Assembly: GCA_021323865.1 (NCBI GenBank)
Contig: JAJPKF010000026.1
Coordinates: 61,660 to 125,659, forward strand
Source: Pseudomonadota bacterium
GTDB taxonomy: Bacteria > Chloroflexota > UBA5177 > JAJPKF01
Direction of reading: 5' to 3'
DNA length: 64,000 nt
A program made the position numbers and the translations under genes. The notes under the pieces are model-generated. The model was not told the origin of the DNA, did no database searches, and saw only the letters and a program-made list of their open reading frames with translations. This document shows positions 27,262 to 33,858 of this stretch, one piece after another; the first letter of the stretch is position 1; each line of letters begins with the position of its first letter.

Positions 27262-28536
27262 TTAGATTCTGCCGGCTCGTCGCAGCGGCGCCGTCATCTC
27301 AAAGACATAGCGCAAGAGCTGGATGCGTGCTTCGGTCTGCTCGACCTGGCGTCGGTTCATCGCGATGTGGGCAGTTTCGAGCATTCGATCGAAGTCGTAC
27401 TCCTGATAGGAGCCGTCACCGCCCCAGACAAAACAGGGAACCACCTTGGGCAGCATGCCGCCGCCAAAGAGATTCGAGCCCGTGCCGATGGTGCTGCCGG
27501 AATTGAGGAGCACGCCGATGCCGAGCTTGACGTGATCGCCCACGATGCTTCCCAGCTTGGTCAATCCGGTGTCGACCTGACGGCCCTGAACCTCCACTCG
27601 CACCGATCCGTAGGTGTTCTTCAGGTCGCTGGTGGTGGTCAGTGCGCCGACATTGACCCATTCGCCGAGATAGCTGTGGCCGACGAAGCCGTCATGGTAC
27701 TTGTTCGAGTAGCCATGCAGGATGGAGCACTCAATCTCCCCACCGACGCGACAATGCGGCCCGATGGTGGTATCCTCGCGGATCTTTCCGCCCACGATCA
27801 GCGCATGAGGACCGATATAGGCCGGCCCCTGGATGAATGAGAACGGCTGGATCTTTGCCCCGTCATCCACCATGATTGGACCGGTCCGAGCGTCCAGTAC
27901 CGCTCCGGCCATCACTTCGGCCGTGGGCGAGGTCCAGACAGACTCGGGGTTGTATACCGCCGCCTGCGGATGAATTGCCTCGCTGGAGCCATCACCCCGC
28001 AAGTCCTGGAAGTCGAGCGCAATCTGGGCGCCGTTGCGGTGCACCAGATCCCATGGGTAGGTCACCATGTCCGGCTCGACACGTCGAATGGGCACCTCTC
28101 GGGCGATGGTCGCAAGAACACTCTGACTGTCTTGCTCCGCCAGCCACTTGATGGCAATGGTGAGCCGGGGTCCCGAGAGTCGGGCAGCCACAAGGCCCGC
28201 ATCGGACACAAAGATCTCGTCGGGACCGTCTGGAGGGATATCGTCGATCAGGCCATGATCGGCCATCACCCGCCCATTGACAAAGAGCACCTGACGGTAC
28301 GACTGCAGCAGCTCGTGTGAGTAGCCGACGAGCGACGGTTTGCCCTCGGAGGCGGTCGTGCGAGCCAGATAGGGGCGGCAGAGCTGGCGCACGTGGCATC
28401 CGTCGTAGGCGGTGGCGATCTTGTCGTAGAGCGTGCGGATTCCACAGCGCAGATCGAAGACGGGCCGCGTATAGGTGAGGGGAAGGAAGCTTTCGGCCTG
28501 TTCGTCTTCAAAGACGCAGACCGTGGGGATCGCCAC
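27262..28536 (-). CDS. Alternative GlmU-type sugar nucleotidyltransferase/acetyltransferase
   Basis: 424 residues. The amino terminus TVCVFEDEQAESFLPLTYTRPVFDLRCG matches the unusual nucleotidyltransferase of the alternative bacterial GlmU group rather than the classical GGxGTR motif. The C-terminal half (from about 225) is a left-handed beta-helix with IQPFSFIQGPAYIGPHALI, IREDTTIGPHCRVGGEIE, VGHSYLGEWVNVGA and KLGIGVLLNSGSTIGTG. Such proteins are thought to make UDP-GlcNAc or a related nucleotide sugar. It starts only six bases after the YvcK relative ends and is followed by the phosphomannomutase. Confidence 0.8.
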   Translation of the reverse strand: MAIPTVCVFEDEQAESFLPLTYTRPVFDLRCGIRTLYDKIATAYDGCHVRQLCRPYLARTTASEGKPSLVGYSHELLQSYRQVLFVNGRVMADHGLIDDIPPDGPDEIFVSDAGLVAARLSGPRLTIAIKWLAEQDSQSVLATIAREVPIRRVEPDMVTYPWDLVHRNGAQIALDFQDLRGDGSSEAIHPQAAVYNPESVWTSPTAEVMAGAVLDARTGPIMVDDGAKIQPFSFIQGPAYIGPHALIVGGKIREDTTIGPHCRVGGEIECSILHGYSNKYHDGFVGHSYLGEWVNVGALTTTSDLKNTYGSVRVEVQGRQVDTGLTKLGSIVGDHVKLGIGVLLNSGSTIGTGSNLFGGGMLPKVVPCFVWGGDGSYQEYDFDRMLETAHIAMNRRQVEQTEARIQLLRYVFEMTAPLRRAGRI

Positions 28537-28542
28537 CTCAGC

Positions 28543-29760
28543 TCAACCGGCGAGTGCTTGGCTGCGAGATTGGACGATGATGTTGCGGATGACCCGGCCC
28601 AGCTTCTCCGAGTCGTGGCGAATGACGCTCACAGTTTGTTCGCGTGTGGTGCCGCCCTCTGGATCGAGGGTCAACCGGCTCTCGTTGATGACTTCTATGA
28701 TGTCGGCCTCGATTACCGTGGAGCCGCCGATGCTGAGGGTGGTCGATCCGGGGAAGTGGCTACCGAGCACCACCTTGGAGGCGTCGAGGTGCTCCTCCGG
28801 CGTGACCATGATCGGGTACGACCCGGTGACCTCGTAGCGACTGAGGATGTTGGAACCGGGATAGCTGCGATTGACGATCGTGAAGTGGGGCGGGAAGCCG
28901 GCGTAGTCGGAGAAGGTGCGGATGAAGTCACTCACCGTCCAGCCGTCGGTGCGTCCCGGCTCCGTCATCACGTTGCAGATCAGGACCGTGGAGGCCTTGG
29001 CCGCAGCGATGCGGTCGCGAACGCCGGTTACAAGGAGTGAGGGAAGGACGCTGGTAAAGAACGATCCCGGACCAAACACGATGAGGCCGGCGGCCGAGAT
29101 CGCTTCCTGCAGCTCCTGACTCACCGGCCAGTCGGGGACTGCGCCGTCCTTGGAGTTTGAGGACAGATAGACCCGCCGGATGGGGGCCGGCACGCCATCC
29201 TCGAGCGCCCCGGCGCCACTCACGATCTCCCCGTTGGTCAACTCCGCGCAAAGCTGCGCGTTCTCGGCCGTGGCGGAGACGACTCGAGCGTCCGAATGCG
29301 ACGTTCGAATCAGACGGGCGATGGTGCGGAAGTCGCTGCCGCTCGGTGGGACTGCCAGCAAGCGGCCAACGGAGTCCTGCAGGGCGTTGAGCATGATGAG
29401 CAGACCCATGTGGCCGCTGAAGACGACGGCGCTGGGAAGGCCGGCCGTTGGCTGACGGGTGACGAGGACGTGCCCCGGCGATTGCTGCTCGACGATGGAA
29501 AGCGTGATGCCGAAGCTGGTCCGCCGCAGCTGCCAACCGGCGAGGCCGACCAGCACGATGCCCACGCCGAAGACGACCGCTCCCTGAGCGAACTTACCCA
29601 GCTCTCGTAGGGTCACATGGTCGACGAACCCGGCAGGCAGGATGGATCGCGCAACCTGGAGAACCGCCTCGCCGATACCGGCGCCCAGGAACATGATGCC
29701 GACGGCCAGCACTGCCAAAAGCAGGTTTACGCGGGTTCCCCCACGAAGCCAATGGTTCAG
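28543..29760 (-). CDS. Membrane-anchored YvcK/CofD-like protein, probable CTG start
   Basis: The track starts at TTG 29718 with no Shine-Dalgarno. The frame is open further upstream to a TGA at 29824-29826 with no ATG, GTG or TTG. GGAGG lies five bases before a CTG at 29758-29760, giving NHWLRGGTRVNLLLAVLAVGIMFLG, a normal cytoplasm-to-membrane amino terminus (405 residues). Two hydrophobic helices (about 12-35 and 52-75) are followed by a YvcK/CofD domain: VVFSGHMGLLIML, GLIVFGPGSFFTSVLPSLL and CNVMTEPGRTDGWTVSDFI. The usual glycine-rich IGGGTG motif is replaced by FSGHMG. YvcK proteins bind UDP-GlcNAc-type ligands and control envelope metabolism. It is divergent from a soluble paralogue. 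Confidence 0.8.
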   Translation of the reverse strand: MNHWLRGGTRVNLLLAVLAVGIMFLGAGIGEAVLQVARSILPAGFVDHVTLRELGKFAQGAVVFGVGIVLVGLAGWQLRRTSFGITLSIVEQQSPGHVLVTRQPTAGLPSAVVFSGHMGLLIMLNALQDSVGRLLAVPPSGSDFRTIARLIRTSHSDARVVSATAENAQLCAELTNGEIVSGAGALEDGVPAPIRRVYLSSNSKDGAVPDWPVSQELQEAISAAGLIVFGPGSFFTSVLPSLLVTGVRDRIAAAKASTVLICNVMTEPGRTDGWTVSDFIRTFSDYAGFPPHFTIVNRSYPGSNILSRYEVTGSYPIMVTPEEHLDASKVVLGSHFPGSTTLSIGGSTVIEADIIEVINESRLTLDPEGGTTREQTVSVIRHDSEKLGRVIRNIIVQSRSQALAG

Positions 29761-29913
29761 GGAAACCTCCGATCGAGACGGCGCCCGCTGCTCATCGTCG
29801 GAGACGTCCGCGGATTTGTCAAGTCAGGACAGAAGGCGGAAATTCGGTACATTTTGCCGCCATCATGGGTAACCTTTGTTAGCCTTTGGGAGTATAGCAC
29901 CATCGGGACGGTA

Positions 29914-30921
29914 ATGGCACAGTCAGAACAGCCGCGCCCGGTGGTGGTCATCGGTGGAGGAACGGGAGCGCCGCAGCTTCTTCAAGCGCTGGCGAGACTC
30001 GACCTTCCCGGCCCGCTGATTCTCATCGTGCCCGTCACCGACACGGGCAGAAGCACGGGAGCGGCGCGGCGGCTCTTTGGTATTCCCGGTCCGGGGGATA
30101 TTCGGCACGCCCTCACCACTCTTGCCGGGACGGAGTCGGGCTGGGCACGACTGCTCGAACGGCGTCTCGAAGCAGAAGGAAACCCTGACCTTGACGGCAT
30201 GGCAATCGGGAATCTGGTGCTGGCCGGCCTGGTTCAACAGGTTGGCGACATCGGTCGAGCGAGTCGAGTGGTGCAGCAGCTCCTGGATGTGGCACAGTCG
30301 GTTCTTCCCGTTAGCGTGGAAGATCTGCATCTCTCAGCCGTGCTGGAGGATGGCACCCGCGTATCGGGCGAGTTGGAGGTCCGGCGGCCCGGGAAGGCTC
30401 CGATTGCGGAGCTCGAGGTGGAAGGGCAGACAGCCGGCGCCTGGCCTCCCGTCCTGGAAGCCTTGGAGCAGGCGCGAGCGATCGTCATTGGACCGGGAAG
30501 CCTCTGGACCAGCTTGGGCGGCGTGCTGGCGGTGCATGGTGTATGCGAGGCGATTGGCCGGTCACGCGCCCGGGTGGCGTTTGTCTGCAACACCACCACA
30601 CAGCCGGGGCAGACCGACGGCTATAGCTTCCTCGCCCACGTGGTGGCGCTGGGCCGGCTGCTTGGCCGCACGCCCGACGTGGTGATCGGCAACACCGGGA
30701 AGCTGGGCGAGGCAGAGGAGCAAGATCTTGCCGAGCATGGGCTGCACCTGGTCTGCCCTGAGGAGACCGGTACCGTACGACTGGAAGGTCATGGTGTGGA
30801 GGTCGTCGGGGGCGACATCGTGCTCCGATCGGACGGTGCTCCCCGGCTCTGGCAGAAGCTGCACACGGCGTATCACGACATGGACAAGCTGGCCACGGTC
30901 GTCGCATCGGTCATTCGATAG
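29914..30921 (+). CDS. yvcK: YvcK/CofD-family gluconeogenesis-factor-like protein (soluble paralogue)
   Basis: 335 residues from ATG 29914; the track start at 29617 runs into the divergent paralogue. It has the full YvcK signature: VVVIGGGTGAPQLLQAL, VPVTDTGRSTGAARRL, GPGDIRHALTTLA, DGMAIGNLVLAGL, IVIGPGSLWTSLGGVLAV and CNTTTQPGQTDGYS. It has no membrane segment. Family members bind UDP-sugars and balance carbon between gluconeogenesis and peptidoglycan synthesis. The 153-base gap to the membrane paralogue must hold both promoters, but no clear sigma-70 pair was found there. Confidence 0.88.
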   Translation: MAQSEQPRPVVVIGGGTGAPQLLQALARLDLPGPLILIVPVTDTGRSTGAARRLFGIPGPGDIRHALTTLAGTESGWARLLERRLEAEGNPDLDGMAIGNLVLAGLVQQVGDIGRASRVVQQLLDVAQSVLPVSVEDLHLSAVLEDGTRVSGELEVRRPGKAPIAELEVEGQTAGAWPPVLEALEQARAIVIGPGSLWTSLGGVLAVHGVCEAIGRSRARVAFVCNTTTQPGQTDGYSFLAHVVALGRLLGRTPDVVIGNTGKLGEAEEQDLAEHGLHLVCPEETGTVRLEGHGVEVVGGDIVLRSDGAPRLWQKLHTAYHDMDKLATVVASVIR

Positions 30922-31092
30922 CATTCGGTTCCCCTCGCCCTGAGCCTTCCCGCCTGAGGTGCGGGACGGTGGACTTGCCGGCATTGGGCAGGCCGATGAC
31001 GCGGGGGCCCGACAACAGCTTCAGCTCGACCAGCAAGCGTCGCTCCTGTCCGGGCTGGATTTGAGGCGATTTCTCGCCTGGATAGAATGAGC
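30911..31092 (-). pseudogene. obg: Relic of an Obg-family GTPase (G1 region only)
   Basis: On the minus strand between the yvcK stop and the peroxiredoxin start, a short stretch reads GEKSPQIQPGQERRLLVELK then [17 protein letters not shown]. It matches the junction of the Obg fold and the G domain ([31 protein letters not shown]) including the complete P-loop. It then loses homology (VPHLRREGSGRGEPNAIE) and stops. Upstream, the same frame is only antisense of the peroxiredoxin gene. A full Obg needs over 400 residues, so this is a remnant of about 50 codons. It indicates past loss or rearrangement at this spot. Confidence 0.6.
31061..31088 (+). promoter_or_regulatory. Sigma-70-type promoter of the peroxiredoxin gene with palindromic spacer
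   Basis: TTGAGG (31061-31066), a 16-base spacer and TAGAAT (31083-31088) form a good promoter 24 bases before the ATG. The spacer is itself an inverted repeat, AGGCGA-TTTC-TCGCCT (31064-31079), overlapping the -35 box, a natural position for a repressor or redox regulator. Confidence 0.5.
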
Positions 31093-31111
31093 AGACACTC
31101 CGGAGGTAACC

Positions 31112-31600
31112 ATGGCGTTGGCGGCCGGAAGCGACGCTCCGCCCTTTGACCTGCTGGCCGCCTGGAACGGAACGATCTCCCGCGTGACCCTCGACAACCT
31201 GTTGGTCGGCAACGCGGGATTGATTCTCCACACCTACCCGTTGGACTTCACGGGTGGGTGAACGAACCAGCTGTCTCACTTTCGAGACAAGTACGGCGAG
31301 TTTCGCCGGATGAACGTGCAGTTGGCATCGGTCAGTGTGGACAGCCCCTATTCGCATCTCGCCTGGGCACGACAGCTGGAGGTTGAGTTTCCGATGATCA
31401 GCGACTTCGGCCGCAAGCTGCTCCGGGATTATGACGTCCTCGGTCCCGGCTCGGAGCTGCTGCCCGAGACCGCTCTCCGGAGCGCGTTCGTCATCGATCA
31501 GGGTGGGAAGATTCGATACTCCTGGCAGCAGCCGGCCGAGGGGGGTCTGCCGCCCGTGGATGAGATCTTGGAAGCAGCTGGGAGCCTCGTCGCGTCGTGA
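31112..31600 (+). CDS. Probable selenocysteine-containing peroxiredoxin (AhpE/Bcp-like), in-frame TGA at 31259
   Basis: ATG 31112 follows GGAGG with five bases of spacing. The frame runs 49 codons to TGA (31259-31261) and then 112 more sense codons to a TGA stop at 31598. Both halves belong to one peroxiredoxin: HTYPLDFTGG-U-TNQLSHF gives the PxxxTxx(C/U) active site with the TGA exactly at the peroxidatic Cys. It is followed by VSVDSPYSHLAWARQ, FPMISDFGRKL and RSAFVIDQGGKIRY, whose Arg is the conserved active-site Arg. The deduced 162-residue protein has no Cys at all, so Sec50 would be the only redox residue (1-Cys-like mechanism, with an external thiol reductant). The track lists only the part after the TGA (31310-31600). 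Alternatives are a nonsense mutation or sequencing error, but neither explains the exact position. Confidence 0.82.
31262..31308 (+). promoter_or_regulatory. Candidate bacterial SECIS hairpin(s) downstream of the TGA
   Basis: Two stem-loops follow the in-frame TGA. The first is TGTCTC/GAGACA with loop ACTTTC (31272-31289), its loop starting 16 bases after the TGA. The second is CGGCG/CGCCG with loop AGTTT (31294-31308), its loop starting 37 bases after the TGA and having G as second loop base. As I recall the bacterial SECIS consensus (loop 16-37 bases downstream, G among the first two loop bases), the second fits and the first lacks the G. Neither is proven. Confidence 0.4.
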
Positions 31601-31635
31601 CGCGGGCAGGCGACTGGTTGCGAAAGGTGGATCCG

Positions 31636-31830
31636 ATGGAAGACGCCGACGTTGCAGCGATTCATGAGCGTATCAATCGGCTCTGCGACAACATCGCGGG
31701 CGGTGCCGACGAGTGCGCCAATCCGGACCATCTGATCCGCATTGTCGGGGCGCTGGAGTGTGTCTTCATGTCCGGCCATGACGACATTGATTACGAAGAC
31801 GACGGTGAGGAGCGGCGCCCGGACGCGTAA
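31636..31830 (+). CDS. Small acidic protein of unknown function
   Basis: 64 residues from ATG 31636, with AAAGG eight bases upstream. The track start at 31597 overlaps the peroxiredoxin stop and is less likely. It is acidic, has three Cys (RLCDN, DECAN, LECVF) and ends in an acidic tail (DDIDYEDDGEERR). No family is recognised. It lies 35 bases after the Sec-peroxiredoxin gene on the same strand and is probably co-transcribed with it, so its Cys residues could matter in the same redox process. That link is only positional. Confidence 0.6.
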   Translation: MEDADVAAIHERINRLCDNIAGGADECANPDHLIRIVGALECVFMSGHDDIDYEDDGEERRPDA

Positions 31831-31969
31831 CTCCCGAGCCGATGGATGGCTCACGGGAAGTCCGCGGACCCAAGCTGTTCCCGGCACTAGTCCCCGACAC
31901 CTGGTCGAATGTGCAGCCGGAACCTAGCCGTTTGACTGATGTCAGCGGCGGCGCCACGAGCTGATCCTG

Positions 31970-32005
31970 AAGTGCAAGGTGTCCGGATTCCACCGGACAG
32001 CACTT
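31970..32005 (+). promoter_or_regulatory. Long hairpin just upstream of the first protease gene
   Basis: AAGTGC + TGTCCGG pair with CCGGACA + GCACTT (13 bp in total), with a four-base bulge AAGG on the left arm and loop ATTCCA. The Shine-Dalgarno AAGGAG begins six bases after the stem and the ATG is at 32025. The stem is followed by CTTTC, so it may act as a terminator for the upstream operon, as an attenuator, or as mRNA structure near the ribosome site. Confidence 0.5.
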
Positions 32006-32024
32006 CTTTCAAGGAGATCAGTGA

Positions 32025-32999
32025 ATGACAGACGTTGCGTCGACGGGCCTCGTTGCCCTATCGGACGATCTCGCGGCGGCCGTGAATCGAGCGGGGCGGC
32101 ATCTGCTGTCCGTCTCGGCGAGGCGGCGACAGTCGGGAACGGGCATCCTCTGGAAGCCTGGCGTAGTGGTGACTGCTGACCACGTAATCGAGCGTGATGA
32201 AGGGATCGAAGTGGCCGGTCCCAATGGCGAATCGGTCAAAGCAACGTTGAAGGGTCGTGATCCCAGCACCGACCTGGCCATGCTGGCGATTGAGGGTGAA
32301 ACGGGAGCCGTGCCTGCAGATCCGGCAACCGCTCCGGCCCGCGTCGGCGAGCTGGTGCTCGCGGTGGCTCGGCCTCGGGAAGGCGGGCTGAGCGTCAGCT
32401 TTGGCGCCGTGGGCGGCGTTGGCGAGGGATTCCGCACCTGGGGCGGCGGGCGGATTGATCAGCTCATCCGTGCGGATGTCACCTTCTATCCGGGCTTCTC
32501 GGGCGGCGCGCTGGTCAATGCCTCTGGTGACGTCATGGGGCTCAACACCTCGGGGCTGGCACGCGGGCTCGCCCTCACGATTCCTACGGTCACCGTCGAG
32601 CGCGTGGCAGGTGCCCTTCTCGAGTCGGGACGGATACAGCGCGGATACCTGGGCGTGAGAATGCAGTCGGTCGAGCTACCCCCAAGCGCACTGGCCCAGC
32701 AGGAGTCGAGCGACGGCAGAGGGTTGTTGGTTGTCTCGGTTGAACCAGGCTCACCGGCCGAGAATGCAGGTGCCCTGGTGGGGGACATTCTCGTCACTCT
32801 GAACGGACATCGCGTGACAGAGGCGGATGTGCTCCAGTCACTGCTCGATCCCGAGACGGTGGGTCAGACGGTGGAGCTGGGCATCGTTCGAGGAGGCGCA
32901 GCACGTACGCTGAGCGCCGTGATCGCCGGGCGCCCCCAGTCAAACGAAGGTCAGCGTCGATCAGGACATGGCCGTCGCCGGGGTCATCACGATGGCTAG
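32025..32999 (+). CDS. Trypsin-like serine protease with PDZ domain (HtrA/DegP-like), no signal peptide
   Basis: 324 residues from ATG 32025 (AAGGAG eight bases upstream). The protease domain has the His in VVTADHVIERD, the Asp in STDLAMLAIEGE and the Ser in YPGFSGGALVNASG. A PDZ domain follows from about 205 (GYLGVRMQSVEL, VEPGSPAENAGALVGDILVTLNG). There is no signal peptide or membrane helix, so unlike classical DegP/HtrA it appears cytoplasmic. The C-terminus is polar and basic. A second protease gene overlaps its end, and a LuxR-type regulator follows. Together they form a three-gene operon. Confidence 0.85.
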   Translation: MTDVASTGLVALSDDLAAAVNRAGRHLLSVSARRRQSGTGILWKPGVVVTADHVIERDEGIEVAGPNGESVKATLKGRDPSTDLAMLAIEGETGAVPADPATAPARVGELVLAVARPREGGLSVSFGAVGGVGEGFRTWGGGRIDQLIRADVTFYPGFSGGALVNASGDVMGLNTSGLARGLALTIPTVTVERVAGALLESGRIQRGYLGVRMQSVELPPSALAQQESSDGRGLLVVSVEPGSPAENAGALVGDILVTLNGHRVTEADVLQSLLDPETVGQTVELGIVRGGAARTLSAVIAGRPQSNEGQRRSGHGRRRGHHDG

Positions 33000-33858
33000 C
33001 GCCAGACTGCCCGCTGTGAACGGCGAGCTGCGCGAGCTCGCCGAACGCACGGCGCGGTCGGTGGTGCGGATTCGCGGGCGGCACGGGGCCCATGGATCAG
33101 GCAGCATCTGGGACCGCGCCGGCGGCATTGTCACGAATGCACACGTGGCCGTTCAGCCAGAGCTGGACGTCGAGACGCCGGATGGGCGGCAGTCCCGGGC
33201 CCGTCTCGTCGCTCGGGACGCCCATCTCGACCTCGCCGCGCTGCACGTCGACGTCGATGATTTGCATCCACTCGAGATCGGCGACAGTCGTGCAGTCAAG
33301 GTTGGACAGCTCGTCGCAGCGATGGGTAATCCATTCGGCCTGACCAATGCGCTGACGCTGGGGGTGGTGCACGGGGCACCCTCGGCCAACCACATGGGCA
33401 TGCTCCGAACCGATCTTCGCTTGGCGCCAGGATATTCTGGTGGGCCGATGATCGACATGTCGGGCCGGCTTCTGGGCATCAACACCATGGTCGCGGGCGG
33501 TCTCGGGCTCGCGGTGCCCGCCAACACAGTCGAACGCTTCCTCCGTTACACCTCCCGTCCCAAGGTTGGTGTGGGACTCCGAGTGGTTCGCGTCGTCACG
33601 CCGGCAGGTGACCAGCGGTCTGCGCTCCTAGTGACCGAAGTAGCGGCCGACGGCAGGGCGGATCGATCGGGGGTGCTGGTGGGGGACGTGCTCCTGGAAG
33701 CCTCGGAACGGCGGCTCACCGAGCCTGAGGATCTTGCCGAAGCGGTGATCGCCGGCCGGGGAGCCGTACGGCTCCGCCTGCTGCGTGGAGGCAGACCGAC
33801 AATCATCGAGCTGCAGAGCGATGTTCCAGACGCGACGCATGAGGGCCGGGCGGCTTGA
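32992..33858 (+). CDS. Second trypsin-like serine protease with PDZ domain
   Basis: 288 residues from ATG 32992, which overlaps the preceding stop by eight bases; the track start at 32968 gives eight more residues. The triad is complete: His in GGIVTNAHVAVQPE, Asp in RDAHLDLAALHVD, Ser in APGYSGGPMIDMSG. The oxyanion region MGNPFGL is typical of HtrA. A PDZ-like domain covers about 195-280 (GRADRSGVLVGDVLLEASERR). No signal peptide is seen. It is a paralogue of the upstream gene but clearly diverged. The pair may form mixed complexes; this is inference. Confidence 0.84.
   Translation: MASARLPAVNGELRELAERTARSVVRIRGRHGAHGSGSIWDRAGGIVTNAHVAVQPELDVETPDGRQSRARLVARDAHLDLAALHVDVDDLHPLEIGDSRAVKVGQLVAAMGNPFGLTNALTLGVVHGAPSANHMGMLRTDLRLAPGYSGGPMIDMSGRLLGINTMVAGGLGLAVPANTVERFLRYTSRPKVGVGLRVVRVVTPAGDQRSALLVTEVAADGRADRSGVLVGDVLLEASERRLTEPEDLAEAVIAGRGAVRLRLLRGGRPTIIELQSDVPDATHEGRAA

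Noticed and set aside
31259-31261. TGA in the peroxiredoxin as simple nonsense mutation or stop-codon reassignment to Trp
   Set aside because: TGA is used as a normal stop for many genes here, and the codon sits precisely at the catalytic Cys; selenocysteine is the more economical reading, though read-level confirmation is needed.
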